Shown in pieces: positions 16,494-24,632 of a stretch of DNA of 64,000 nt. Below the pieces are notes generated by a model that made no database searches, was not told the origin of the DNA, and worked only from the letters and a program-made list of their open reading frames with translations. A program made the translations under genes and the position numbers. The stretch comes from Actinophytocola sp044466355 (GTDB taxonomy: Bacteria; Actinomycetota; Actinomycetes; Mycobacteriales; Pseudonocardiaceae). The stretch spans positions 248,001 through 312,000 of the forward strand of contig NZ_JBITMQ010000004.1 in assembly GCF_044466355.1 (NCBI RefSeq), given 5' to 3'. Numbering within the stretch: the stretch's first letter is position 1; each line of letters opens with the position of its first letter.

Positions 16494-16522
16494 TTGCTAC
16501 CGGTACACGTCGCGGATAGCTT
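16494..16522 (+). promoter_or_regulatory. Putative promoter of the GH3 operon
   Basis: TTGCTA (16494-16499) and TAGCTT (16517-16522) are 17 bases apart. The LacI-type palindrome at 16546-16558 would lie in the early transcribed region, so bound repressor could block it. Confidence 0.45.
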
Positions 16523-16545
16523 GGGGTTCGGTCGGTCTTCGCCGA

Positions 16546-16558
16546 CCGAAACTTTCGG
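16546..16558. promoter_or_regulatory. LacI-type operator upstream of the GH3 gene
   Basis: CCGAAACTTTCGG, identical to the core of the palindrome before the LacI gene, ends 14 bases before the GH3 start and abuts its ribosome site. Confidence 0.7.
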
Positions 16559-16572
16559 GATTGGAGTGCGCG

Positions 16573-18777
16573 ATGCGCGACGAGCCGTGGCGGGATCCGG
16601 CGCGCTCAGTCGACGAGCGGGTCGCTGACCTGGTCGGCCGGATGACGCTGCGCGAGAAGCTGGGCCAGCTGTACGGGGTGTGGCTGGGACAGTCCACGAC
16701 GGACGACGAGGTCGCGCCGTTCCAGCACGAGCTGGTGGACGACGACCTCGACTGGCCGGAGCTGATCAAGAACGGCCTGGGGCAGCTGACCAGGCCGTTC
16801 GGCAGTGCGCCGGTCGAGCCGGCCGAGGGGGCGGAACGGCTCGTACGACTGCAGCACGAGGTCATGGCGGCGGGCCGGTTCGGCATCCCGGCCGTCGTCC
16901 ACGAGGAGTGCCTGTCGGGTTTCATGACCCACGGCGCCACGATCTACCCGACCGCGCTCGCGTGGGGTGCCGCATGGCACCCGGACCTGGTCGAACAGAT
17001 GGCCGCGGCGGTCGGCTCGCGCATGCGGGAAGTCGGTGTGCACCAAGGGCTCGCACCCGTGCTCGACGTGACGCGGGACGTGCGCTGGGGCCGCACCGAG
17101 GAGACCATCGGCGAGGACCCGCACCTGGTCACCGCCATCGGCACCGCGTACGTGCGGGGCATGCGGTCGGCGGGGATCATGCCGACGCTCAAGCACTTCG
17201 TCGGCTACTCGGCCTCGCGCGGCGCCCGCAACTTCGGGCCGGTCGCGGCCGGTCCGCGCGAGGTCGCGGACGTGCTGCTGCCGCCGTTCCTCGCCGCGCT
17301 GAAGGAAGGCGCGGAGTCGGTCATGCACTCCTACGCCGACGTCGACGGCGTGCCGCCCGCCGCCGACCACGCACTGCTCACCGGGTTGCTGCGCGAGCGG
17401 TGGGGGTTCGAGGGGACGGTCGTCTCGGACTACTTCGCCGTCACGTTCATCGAGAAGCAGCACGGCCTCGCGGCCGACGCGAGTGGCGCGGCGGCCTTGG
17501 CGCTCACCGCCGGGGTGGACGTCGAACTGCCGCAGGTGCGGTGTTTCGGCACGCCGTTGCTGGACGCGGTGCTCGCGGGCGTCGTGCCGGAGTCCGTCGT
17601 GGACACCGCGGTCACCCGGGTGCTGCGGCAGAAGTGCGTGCTCGGCATGCTCGACCCGGGCTGGCAGCCGACCACGTCGTCCACAGTGGACCTCGATCCG
17701 CCACGGGACCGGGCGCTCGCGCGGAAGGTGGCCGAGGAGTCGGTGGTCCTGCTGTCGAACGACGGCGTGCTGCCGCTGCGGGACGGTGTGCAGGTCGCGC
17801 TCGTCGGCGCACAGGCCGACACCGACGCGGCCATGCTCGGCTGCTACACGTTCCCGCGCCACATCCCGTCCGCGCCGGACGGCGTCGCCATCCCGACGCT
17901 GCGGTCGGTGCTGCGGCACGACGTGTACGCCGCGGACGGTGCGTCGGCGGTCGACGCGGCCCGGGGCGCGGACGTGTGCGTGGTGGCGCTCGGCGACGAG
18001 TCCGGCTTGTTCGGCCGTGGCACGTCCGGCGAGGGCACCGACGCCACCGACCTGCGGATACCGGGCCACGAGCTCCTGGACGCCGTGCTGGAGACGGGCA
18101 CGCCGGTCGTGCTGGTGCTGCTGACCGGACGGCCGTACGCGCTGCGCCAGTACGCCGACCGGTGCGCCGCGATCGTGCAGGCGTTCTTTCCCGGGGAGGA
18201 GGGCGGGCCCGCGGTCGCGAACGTGCTGACCGGGCTGGTCACGCCGTCGGGCAGGCTGCCGGTGAGCGTGCCCGCCGACCCGTACGCGTCGCCGTCGGTG
18301 TACCTCGGACCGCCGCTGGCCAGGGTGAACGGCAGCAGCTCGGTGGATCCGACGCCTGCCTTCCCGTTCGGGCACGGGCTGTCGTACACGAGTTTCGAGT
18401 GGACGGACGTGACGAGCGACGGCCTCTCCGTGGGCGTGACGGTGACCAACACGGGTGACCGGGACGGCGCGGACGTCGTACAGCTGTACGTGCACGACCC
18501 GGTCGCGCAGGTCGCCCGGCCCGTGCAGAAGCTCGTCGGGTTCGCGAAGGTGTGGCTGGCGCCGGGCGAGTCGCGGCGGGTCCGGTTCGACGTGCCGCCC
18601 GAGGCGACCGCGTTCACCGGGCTCGCGGGGAAGCGGATCGTGGAGCCGGGTGACGTCGAGCTGTGGCTGGGTGCGTCGAGCGCGGACGTGCGGCACATCC
18701 TGCCCGCGCGCGTCGAGGGTCCGGAGCGTGAGATTTCTCCCGGCGAGGAGCGTGACACGCGCGTTACGGTGAGTTGA
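16573..18777 (+). CDS. Glycoside hydrolase family 3 (beta-glycosidase)
   Basis: A 734-residue intracellular enzyme, since there is no signal peptide. The N-terminal TIM-barrel domain includes ERVADLVGRMTLREKLGQLY, the substrate region GLAPVLDVTRDVRWGRTEET, KHFVGYSASRGARN and the nucleophile motif TVVSDYFAV (D286). An alpha/beta sandwich follows (VVLLSNDGVLPLRDGVQVAL; FFPGEEGGPAVANVL). A C-terminal fibronectin III-like domain is read from VGVTVTNTGDRDGADVVQLY. ATG 16573 is chosen because GGAG sits six bases upstream and the protein then begins where family members do. It is first in an operon with the oxidoreductase (TGATG overlap) and the PmoA-family gene. Likely substrates are beta-glucosides or xylosides imported by the divergent transporter; specificity cannot be read. 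Confidence 0.95.
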   Translation: MRDEPWRDPARSVDERVADLVGRMTLREKLGQLYGVWLGQSTTDDEVAPFQHELVDDDLDWPELIKNGLGQLTRPFGSAPVEPAEGAERLVRLQHEVMAAGRFGIPAVVHEECLSGFMTHGATIYPTALAWGAAWHPDLVEQMAAAVGSRMREVGVHQGLAPVLDVTRDVRWGRTEETIGEDPHLVTAIGTAYVRGMRSAGIMPTLKHFVGYSASRGARNFGPVAAGPREVADVLLPPFLAALKEGAESVMHSYADVDGVPPAADHALLTGLLRERWGFEGTVVSDYFAVTFIEKQHGLAADASGAAALALTAGVDVELPQVRCFGTPLLDAVLAGVVPESVVDTAVTRVLRQKCVLGMLDPGWQPTTSSTVDLDPPRDRALARKVAEESVVLLSNDGVLPLRDGVQVALVGAQADTDAAMLGCYTFPRHIPSAPDGVAIPTLRSVLRHDVYAADGASAVDAARGADVCVVALGDESGLFGRGTSGEGTDATDLRIPGHELLDAVLETGTPVVLVLLTGRPYALRQYADRCAAIVQAFFPGEEGGPAVANVLTGLVTPSGRLPVSVPADPYASPSVYLGPPLARVNGSSSVDPTPAFPFGHGLSYTSFEWTDVTSDGLSVGVTVTNTGDRDGADVVQLYVHDPVAQVARPVQKLVGFAKVWLAPGESRRVRFDVPPEATAFTGLAGKRIVEPGDVELWLGASSADVRHILPARVEGPEREISPGEERDTRVTVS

Positions 18778-19841
18778 TGGAGCTGTCCTGCGCGATCGTG
18801 GGCACCGGTGTGATCGCCGGGTTCCACGCGGAAGCACTGGCCGGGCGGGCGCGCATCGTCGCCGCCACCGACATCGACGCCGCCGCGCTCGCCACGTACG
18901 CGTCGAAGTGGTCGGTGCCCGCGGTCTACCCGACCCTGGACGAGCTGCTCGACACCGAGAAGCCGGACCTCGCCACGCTGTGCACACCGCCGGGACTGCA
19001 CGCGCCGCAAGCGATCGCGTGCCTGTCGCGCGGGGTGTCGGTGCTGTGCGAGAAGCCGCCGGTGCTGAGCCTCGCCGAGCTGGACGCGATCGAGGCCGCG
19101 ACCGGTGACGCGTTCTTCGCGACCGTGTTCCAGCACCGGTTCGGCAGCGGTGCCGCACGGCTGCGCGCGCTCGTCGGCGACCCGCGGCTCGGCCGTCCCA
19201 CCACGGCCGTGTGCCACACGCTGTGGTTCCGCCCGGACGAGTACTTCGCCGTGCCGTGGCGCGGGAAGTGGGCGATCGAGGGCGGCGGGCCCACGATGGG
19301 GCACGGGATCCACCAGTTCGACCTGTTGTTGTCGGTGCTGGGCGAGTGGACCGAGGTCGTGGCGGTCGCGGCCCGGCAGGCGAAACCGACGGCGACCGAG
19401 GACCTGTCCGCGGCGATCGTGACGTTCGAGAACGGCACGATCGCGACGGTCGTCAACAGCGTGGTGTCGCCCCGCGAGCAGAGCTACCTGCGGTTCGACT
19501 TCGAACACGCGTCGATCGAGCTGGACCACGTGTACGGCTACGCGGACCACAACTGGCGGGTGACGGCCGCACCAGGACACGAGTCGGCGGTGACGGCGGC
19601 CTGGTCGGCGGGCCCGACCGGGGTGGCGAGCGGGCACAAGGCGCAGTTCGGGGCGGTGGTGGACGCGCTGTCGGCCGGTGTCGCGCCGCCCGTGACCCTG
19701 CCGGAGACGCGCCGGACGGTCGAGCTGATCGCGGCGATCTACGCGTCGGCGTTCACCGGCGCCCGCGTTCGTCGCGGCGAGCTGACCCCGGGCTCGCCGT
19801 TCTACCACCGCATGGACGGGACGGGCGCGCCGTGGAACTGA
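18777..19841 (+). CDS. Gfo/Idh/MocA-family oxidoreductase
   Basis: A 354-residue NAD(P)-dependent sugar dehydrogenase-like protein. The Rossmann domain starts at once (SCAIVGTGVIAGFHAEALAG), with the conserved EKP motif in VLCEKPPVLSLAELDA near residue 91. The C-terminal domain carries GGGPTMGHGIHQFDLLLSVL, the usual G.....G.H..D motif. Family members oxidise sugars, inositols or sugar acids. ATG 18777 overlaps the GH3 stop as TGATG, and the next gene begins inside its 3' end, so the three genes are one coupled operon. It probably processes the sugar released by the GH3 enzyme. Confidence 0.92.
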   Translation: MELSCAIVGTGVIAGFHAEALAGRARIVAATDIDAAALATYASKWSVPAVYPTLDELLDTEKPDLATLCTPPGLHAPQAIACLSRGVSVLCEKPPVLSLAELDAIEAATGDAFFATVFQHRFGSGAARLRALVGDPRLGRPTTAVCHTLWFRPDEYFAVPWRGKWAIEGGGPTMGHGIHQFDLLLSVLGEWTEVVAVAARQAKPTATEDLSAAIVTFENGTIATVVNSVVSPREQSYLRFDFEHASIELDHVYGYADHNWRVTAAPGHESAVTAAWSAGPTGVASGHKAQFGAVVDALSAGVAPPVTLPETRRTVELIAAIYASAFTGARVRRGELTPGSPFYHRMDGTGAPWN

Positions 19842-20695
19842 CCGACGACGGCGCCGCGCTGACCGCGGTGCACGACGGGGTGTCGCTGTGCCGGTACGTC
19901 TACCGGCCGCCGGAGCCCGCGGTGGAGTCGCCGAGGCCGTACTTCCACCCGGTCCGCACCCTGACCGGTGACCTCGTGTCGATCTACCGGCCGCACGACC
20001 ACGTGTGGCACAAGGGCATCTCGTGGTCGCTGCCGCACGTCGGGTCGCAGAACTTCTGGGGCGGGCCGACCTTCGTGCGCGACAGGGGGTACGTGCAGCT
20101 GGACAACAACGGCACGCAGGTGCATCGTGCGTTGTCCGTCGCGGGTGACGTCGTGAGCCAGGAACTGGACTGGGTCACCGCCGAGGGGGCGTTGTGGTTC
20201 CGCGAGGAGCGTCGCCTGCGTCTGTCGCTTGTGGACGGTGGGTGGGCGCTGGTGTTCACGACGGCGATGACGAACGTGTCCGGTGCGGAGATTCGCTTCG
20301 GCAGCCCGACGACGGCCGGTCGACCCGACGCAGGGTACGGCGGGTTGATGTGGCGTGGGCCGCGGTCGTTCACCGATGGTGAGGTGCTGTTGCCGACCGG
20401 TGCCGGTGGCGACGAGTTGATGGGCAGCCGTGCGCCGTGGCTCGCGTACCGGGGACGTCATGACGGGCACGGGCGGACGTCGACGCTGGCGTTCGTGGAC
20501 GCGCCCGCGAATCCGGGGCATCCGGTGATGTGGTTCGTGCGGGCTACGCCTTTCGCGTGCGTGTGCCCGGCGCCGTTCTTCGCGGCGGAGGTGGCGGTTC
20601 CCGCTGGTGAGACGTTGCGGTTGGCGTACGCCGTGGTGGTGGCGGATGGTGCTCCGCAACCGGAGAATCTCGTGTCTCAGGTGGACTTCGGGTAG
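19832..20695 (+). CDS. PmoA-family (DUF6807) protein
   Basis: A 287-residue protein of the family labelled PmoA or DUF6807, usually found in carbohydrate catabolic loci beside Gfo/Idh/MocA oxidoreductases. Its role is not established. Recognisable segments are YFHPVRTLTGDLVSIYRPHD followed by HVWHKGISWSLPHV, then NFWGGPTF, and YGGLMWRGPRSFTDG near residue 170. The name does not imply methane oxidation. GTG 19832 lies ten bases inside the preceding gene, with a GGACGGG ribosome site, so translation is coupled. It ends the plus-strand sugar operon. The composite repeat element starts immediately after the stop. Confidence 0.85.
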   Translation: MELTDDGAALTAVHDGVSLCRYVYRPPEPAVESPRPYFHPVRTLTGDLVSIYRPHDHVWHKGISWSLPHVGSQNFWGGPTFVRDRGYVQLDNNGTQVHRALSVAGDVVSQELDWVTAEGALWFREERRLRLSLVDGGWALVFTTAMTNVSGAEIRFGSPTTAGRPDAGYGGLMWRGPRSFTDGEVLLPTGAGGDELMGSRAPWLAYRGRHDGHGRTSTLAFVDAPANPGHPVMWFVRATPFACVCPAPFFAAEVAVPAGETLRLAYAVVVADGAPQPENLVSQVDFG

Positions 20696-20884
20696 TTGTC
20701 CACAGGTGGGTGGGTTATCCACAGTTTCCCGTCGCGCCCGGGTTTTGTCGGTGGGTCCCGGTAGGCTGGCATGGCGGGTGGCCCCCGGGATCGGGTGGGG
20801 GTTGAGGTTACGTACTGGGGGCTTGTTTTCGCTGGTCAGCGGGGGTTTGGGTTGCCTCTGTGTGGGTGGGTGTCGTCGCCGGAT
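20696..20884 (+). repeat. Composite intergenic element, copy A (DnaA-box pair plus PafBC-type promoter)
   Basis: It begins at the stop of the PmoA-family gene. TTGTCCACA (20696-20704) and TTATCCACA (20715-20723) match DnaA boxes. A promoter core is at 20745-20767. A following stretch is identical to copy C over 57 bases (20766-20822 against 34402-34458), then shares 22 more bases after a one-base indel. The indel breaks any shared frame, so the conservation is at nucleotide level. The downstream part can form stems such as CGCTG/CAGCG. The remaining 130 bases to 21015 show nothing I can name. Confidence 0.7.
20745..20767 (+). promoter_or_regulatory. PafBC/RecA-independent DNA-damage-type promoter core (copy A)
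   Basis: TTGTCGGTG, eight bases, then TAGGCT exactly fits the TTGTCRGTG-N8-TAnnnT consensus known for PafBC-controlled promoters in mycobacteria. It reads toward a gene-free stretch that converges on the PcaDC gene. Confidence 0.65.
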
Positions 20885-21015
20885 CGGGATCCGGTCGCCG
20901 ACGCCCGCTGCACGGCATCGGCGGATGCACGGCTGACCAGGGCCGTGCTTGTCGCAGGTCGGGAACAACCAGCTTGCCCGTCTGGCCGGTCAGCGCGCCC
21001 GGCAGATGCTCGCCG

Positions 21016-22131
21016 TCAGTCCTCTTCCAGGGTTTGTTGCGCGATGGTGAACGCCGCGTTCGCGGCCGGGGCGCCGGTGTACACGGCCGTGTGCAACAGG
21101 ATCTCCGCGATCTCTGCCTCCGTCAGGCCGTGGCGGCGGGCCGCGCGGACGTGCATCGGCAGTTCCTCGTGTGCGCGCAGCGCGGTCAGCGTCGCCAGTG
21201 TCACCGCACTGCGCGTGCGGCGGTCGAGGCCCGGGCGTGACCACACCGAACCCCACGCGCCCTCGGTGATGTACTCCTGGAACGGCCTGGTGAACTCGGT
21301 CGTCGCGGCCTCCGCGCGGTCCACGTGCTCGTCGCCCAGTACCTCGCGGCGTGTTGCCGTGCCGAGGGCCCGGCGGTCCGGGCGCAGGTGGTCGATGATC
21401 AGGCCCGTGAACGTCGTCGGCTGTTCGACGTTTCCCAGGTGTGCCGCGTCCGGCACGATCGTGAACCTCGCGCCGGGGATCGCCTCGGCGATGCGGCGGC
21501 CGTGGTCCGGTGGGGTGGCCGGGTCGTCGGCGGTCGCGATCACCAGTGTCGGCGCGGTGACCGTCGGCAGAGTGTCCACAATGGACATCTGTTCGATGGC
21601 GGTGCAGCAGGACGCGTAGCCCTCGCCGGGGTGGCTCGCCACCATGTCGCGCAGCCACTGGGCCCGTTCCGGGTGAGCCTCCCGGAACGTCGGGGTCACC
21701 CACCGTTCGACGGCCGCCCCCGCCAGTGGGGCCATGCCTTCCGTCCGGGCGACCCGCGCGCGTTCCTGCCACATCGACGCGGGGCCCAGCGACGCCGACG
21801 TGCAGCACAGGACCAGCCGCTCCAGGCGGTCCGGCGCGTTCTCGGCCAGCCACATGCCGACCATCCCGCCCAGCGACAGGCCCACCAGCGACACCCGGCG
21901 CAGGCCCAGGTGGTCCAGCAGTTCAAGCAGGTCCTCGGCCAGTTCCCGCAGCGTGTAGGGGCCGGTGGGCGCCGGGGAGCGGCCGTGGCCGCGGTGGTCG
22001 TACCTGATCACCTGGAAACCGGCCGCCACCAACGGTTCCACCTGCGGGTCCCACATGCGCAGATCGCTGCCCAGCGACCCCGACAGCACCACCGGGGTGC
22101 CGTCGCCCACGACCTCGTGGTGGACGGTCAC
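21016..22131 (-). CDS. pcaL: Fused 3-oxoadipate enol-lactonase / 4-carboxymuconolactone decarboxylase-like protein
   Basis: A 371-residue fusion. Residues 1-250 are an alpha/beta hydrolase (TVHHEVVGDG; FQVIRYDHRGHGRSPAP; LVGLSLGGMVGMWLAENAPD with the nucleophile Ser; PDAAHLGNVEQP with the His), resembling the PcaD enol-lactonase. Residues about 265-371 are a carboxymuconolactone decarboxylase domain (ITEGAWGSVWSRPGLDRRTR, then LRAHEELPMHVRAARRHGLT). PcaL fusions catalyse two successive steps of the protocatechuate branch of the beta-ketoadipate pathway. No other pca gene lies nearby, so pathway assignment rests on the fusion alone. GTG 22131 overlaps the upstream PIG-L stop by GTGA, an unexpected operon partner. 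Confidence 0.85.
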   Translation of the reverse strand: MTVHHEVVGDGTPVVLSGSLGSDLRMWDPQVEPLVAAGFQVIRYDHRGHGRSPAPTGPYTLRELAEDLLELLDHLGLRRVSLVGLSLGGMVGMWLAENAPDRLERLVLCCTSASLGPASMWQERARVARTEGMAPLAGAAVERWVTPTFREAHPERAQWLRDMVASHPGEGYASCCTAIEQMSIVDTLPTVTAPTLVIATADDPATPPDHGRRIAEAIPGARFTIVPDAAHLGNVEQPTTFTGLIIDHLRPDRRALGTATRREVLGDEHVDRAEAATTEFTRPFQEYITEGAWGSVWSRPGLDRRTRSAVTLATLTALRAHEELPMHVRAARRHGLTEAEIAEILLHTAVYTGAPAANAAFTIAQQTLEED

Positions 22132-22901
22132 GCCAACAGGTCCGTCTCGGTGATGCCGGGGCCCTGACCGGCGCGGATGAACCACTCGGTGCCGAACGCG
22201 TACCGGAACGCCTCGTCCGGCAGCGCCAGGAAGAACGAGTCCTCGCTGATCTGGCTCGCGTGCGCGCGCATGGCCTTGCGCTTGTGCTCGGCGTACGCGG
22301 TGACGTCGACCGCGCACGTGATCTCCGACTCCGGGGTGCCGAAGTCCGGGCTCATCTCGGGCACCTCGATGCCGGCGCGCTCGGCGTACTCGCGCCGGCC
22401 CGCGAGCGCGCGGTCGCGGTTGATCGTGGCCTGGTAGACCTTCGGCGTGCCGGCCAGTTCGGCGGCACGCATGCCGACGCGGTGCACCTGGATGTGGTCG
22501 GGGTGGCCGTAGCCGCCGTGGTCGTCGTACACGGTCAGCACGTCCGCGTGCTCCTCGCGCAGGATCGCGGCGAGCTTCGCGGCCGCCTCCTCGACGTCCG
22601 CGGTCCAGAACGTGCCGGGGGCGTCATTGGTGGGCTCGCCCATCATCCCCGAGTCGGTGTACCCGAGGAACTCGACGCGGTCGACGCCGAGGACGTCGGC
22701 CGCCGCGTGGGTCTCGGCGACGCGCCGCTGCCACAGCTCCTCGGTGTCGTCGAGGAAGCCGTCGGGCACTTCGCCCAGTTCACCGCGGGTGGCGACGACG
22801 AGGACGACCCGGTGGCCCGCCTCATGTGCCTTGCGCATCACGCCGCCGCAGGAGATGCACTCGTCGTCGGGGTGGGCGTGGAAAGAAACCAACGTGGCCA
22901 T
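22128..22901 (-). CDS. PIG-L family zinc-dependent deacetylase
   Basis: A 257-residue LmbE-like deacetylase. The zinc/catalytic motif AHPDDE is at residues 9-14, and a second ligand segment YDDHGGYGHPDHIQVHRVG is near residue 140. Actinobacterial relatives include MshB (deacetylating GlcNAc-inositol in mycothiol synthesis) and Mca (mycothiol-conjugate amidase). This protein is shorter than both and I would not equate it with either. The C-terminal part (HASQISEDSFFLALPDEAFR, then YAFGTEWFIR) is typical of PIG-L proteins of unknown substrate. It is coupled to the PcaDC fusion by a GTGA overlap. Confidence 0.88.
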   Translation of the reverse strand: MATLVSFHAHPDDECISCGGVMRKAHEAGHRVVLVVATRGELGEVPDGFLDDTEELWQRRVAETHAAADVLGVDRVEFLGYTDSGMMGEPTNDAPGTFWTADVEEAAAKLAAILREEHADVLTVYDDHGGYGHPDHIQVHRVGMRAAELAGTPKVYQATINRDRALAGRREYAERAGIEVPEMSPDFGTPESEITCAVDVTAYAEHKRKAMRAHASQISEDSFFLALPDEAFRYAFGTEWFIRAGQGPGITETDLLA

Positions 22902-22965
22902 GACCTCGAAACTACGCGAGGTGGGTGCCGCGCGGCTTGTGCCGGGGTGGTGTCACTATCCCTGC

Positions 22966-24195
22966 GTGACCAACCACTTCATTGCCGCCGAGGCCGTCTA
23001 CTGCGAGGGCTGGGACCCCGAGTCGGGAACGGTCGTGCGGCCACTTCCGGAGTCCGTGGCGCGTGAGCGGGACGCGGCGGGCGAGCAGTACGCCGTGGTG
23101 TTGCTGGCCGAGGAGACGCCGCTGGCGCTCGTCGAGGTGTGCTGGCAGGCGCATCACGCGGCGGCCTGGCTGTTCGACGACCACGGCAGGCGCGACCGGT
23201 TGGTCGAGCTGCGCCGGTTCCCCACCGCGGACGGGGTGGGCCAGCTCGTGCTGCGGCTCGTCGAGCAGTGGCTGTACCCCACGCCGGACCAGCCCGAGTT
23301 CGACGCGGACGCGCCGCGGCTGTCGAGCGAGTACAGCCTGGACGGCGACCGGCACGACTGGAACTGGTCAGACAGTGACGACGCTGACGACGACGCTGAC
23401 GACGAGGACGTCGAGCTGCTGGAGATCGCGAAGACGTCCCGGCCGATGCCGCGCTTCGGTGACTGGACGACGCTCGCGTACCTGGACGAGCTGCTGGACG
23501 CGCCGGTCCGGCTGACGGTCCGCGCGGTCGACGACGCGGGCCCTGACCTCGACGAGCTGCCGTGGCAGCCGCCGGCGCCGATGCGGCCGCTGGGCCTGGA
23601 CGAGGCGTTCGCGGCAGGCGCCCGGTTCGAGCTGGACGACGACGGCCGCGAGGTGACGGTCGAGGTGGGCGAGGGCGGCAGGCTCTGGCTGACGAGCGGC
23701 ACCCTGGTCGCGGGCGACCCGGACCCGTGGCTGTTCGAGCAGGAGCCGTACGTCGACGGGGTGGAGCCGGGGGAGTACCCGCTGTTGCTGTCGGTCGTGC
23801 GGTTCGCCGACGACGCCGAGCACACCCGGGTGGCGGCGGCGAAGCTGGTGATCAGCGACGCCCCGACGGTCCGCTGGGAGCCCGCGCTGCGCGACGGCGA
23901 GGACGTGCGGATGCTCGGCGACGACAGCTACTTCTCGATCAGTGTCGACGGCGGCTTCGTCGCGCTGGTGGACGCCGAGGTGGCGGAGTCGTACGAGGAC
24001 GTCATCGAGGACGTGGAGCTGGCCGGGCCGGTCACGGACGTGCCGGAGCCGGAGTCGGGCGCGAACCTGCTGGCGGTCGAGACCGGCTGGGGCGACGGCG
24101 GGTACCCGGTGTGGGTGGGCCGCGCGGAGTCCGGCGAGGTGACGGCCTTCGTGTTCGACTTCCTCATCCTCCGCCACGCGACACCACTGGCGTGA
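22966..24195 (+). CDS. DUF4241-domain protein with acidic linker
   Basis: A 409-residue cytoplasmic protein. The first 140 residues form an alpha/beta segment (NHFIAAEAVYCEGWDPESGT). Next is a very acidic stretch DSDDADDDADDEDVELLEIA near residue 140. The C-terminal 200 residues match the DUF4241 pattern (PTVRWEPALRDGEDV; YFSISVDGGFVALVDAEV; GYPVWVGRAESGEVTAFVFD). The function of DUF4241 is unknown. I use the GTG at 22966, where coherent protein sequence begins; the frame is open upstream but there runs antisense to the PIG-L gene. It is divergent from the PIG-L/PcaDC operon with only 64 bases between starts. Confidence 0.82.
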   Translation: MTNHFIAAEAVYCEGWDPESGTVVRPLPESVARERDAAGEQYAVVLLAEETPLALVEVCWQAHHAAAWLFDDHGRRDRLVELRRFPTADGVGQLVLRLVEQWLYPTPDQPEFDADAPRLSSEYSLDGDRHDWNWSDSDDADDDADDEDVELLEIAKTSRPMPRFGDWTTLAYLDELLDAPVRLTVRAVDDAGPDLDELPWQPPAPMRPLGLDEAFAAGARFELDDDGREVTVEVGEGGRLWLTSGTLVAGDPDPWLFEQEPYVDGVEPGEYPLLLSVVRFADDAEHTRVAAAKLVISDAPTVRWEPALRDGEDVRMLGDDSYFSISVDGGFVALVDAEVAESYEDVIEDVELAGPVTDVPEPESGANLLAVETGWGDGGYPVWVGRAESGEVTAFVFDFLILRHATPLA

Positions 24196-24230
24196 CGCAC
24201 GGACTGGGCGGCAGCGGGCCTGCCGCCCGG

Positions 24231-24590
24231 TCACGGTGGAGTCTGTCTCCGGACGAGCCCAGCCAGCTCGGTCGCGACGTCGATGCCGAGGGCGGCGAGC
24301 TTGTTCTCGGCCTGTTCCCGCACGTCCGGCGGGAAGAGCGGTTCGTACCAGGGCAGAAGGACCCACATCTCGACGCTCATGTCGAGACGGCCCAGCTCCT
24401 TGAGCCGCCAGAGGCCGTAGGACGGCACCGGGTCCAGCGCCAGCCTGCGGGCGGCCTCGACCGGGCCATGGTCGCCCAGCATCCGGCGGAAGTAAGTCGC
24501 GTCGTAGCCCAGGTCCGACAGTTGTGCGACGCCGCGCCGCATGTCCGCGCCGAACCGGGCGGCCAGGGGCGCGTTGCTCGTGTCAGCCAT
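24231..24590 (-). CDS. Small hypothetical protein (119 aa)
   Basis: A 119-residue soluble helical protein with no motif I can name. Recognisable segments are QLSDLGYDATYFRRMLGDHG, PSYGLWRLKELGRLDMSVEM, WVLLPWYEPLFPPDVREQAE and KLAALGIDV. The pattern GRLD.S.E..VL.P.Y..LF occurs in small actinobacterial proteins I recall only as hypothetical. There is no signal peptide or membrane segment. The leftward half-site of the inverted element at 24654-24676 points at this gene, so it could be a target of that promoter. It is convergent with the DUF4241 gene. Confidence 0.7.
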   Translation of the reverse strand: MADTSNAPLAARFGADMRRGVAQLSDLGYDATYFRRMLGDHGPVEAARRLALDPVPSYGLWRLKELGRLDMSVEMWVLLPWYEPLFPPDVREQAENKLAALGIDVATELAGLVRRQTPP

Positions 24591-24632
24591 GTCGAGTGAG
24601 TCGCCGCGATCCGGTCGGGTGTGACCGGCGTT

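Noticed and set aside
17683..17696. Short palindromes like TCCACAGTGGAC inside coding regions as regulatory sites
   Set aside because: They occur inside several unrelated genes and are explained by codon use for Ser-Thr-Val-Asp and similar runs.
16606..19158. Very long minus-strand open frame opposite the GH3 and oxidoreductase genes
   Set aside because: Arg/Pro/His-rich composition typical of the antisense frame of GC-rich genes; both plus-strand genes have clear family motifs.
20696..20723. DnaA boxes here as a chromosomal replication origin
   Set aside because: Only two boxes per element, repeated at several places, with no dnaA/dnaN nearby; an origin would have a dense cluster.
20771..21000. 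Shared protein start MAGGPRDRVGVEVTYWG at 20771 and 34407 as a small protein family
   Set aside because: A one-base insertion in copy C shifts the frame just after the shared stretch while the DNA stays conserved, so the conservation is not at protein level.
24231..24590. Naming the 119-aa protein from its neighbourhood
   Set aside because: No motif or coupled neighbour supports a function; left as hypothetical.
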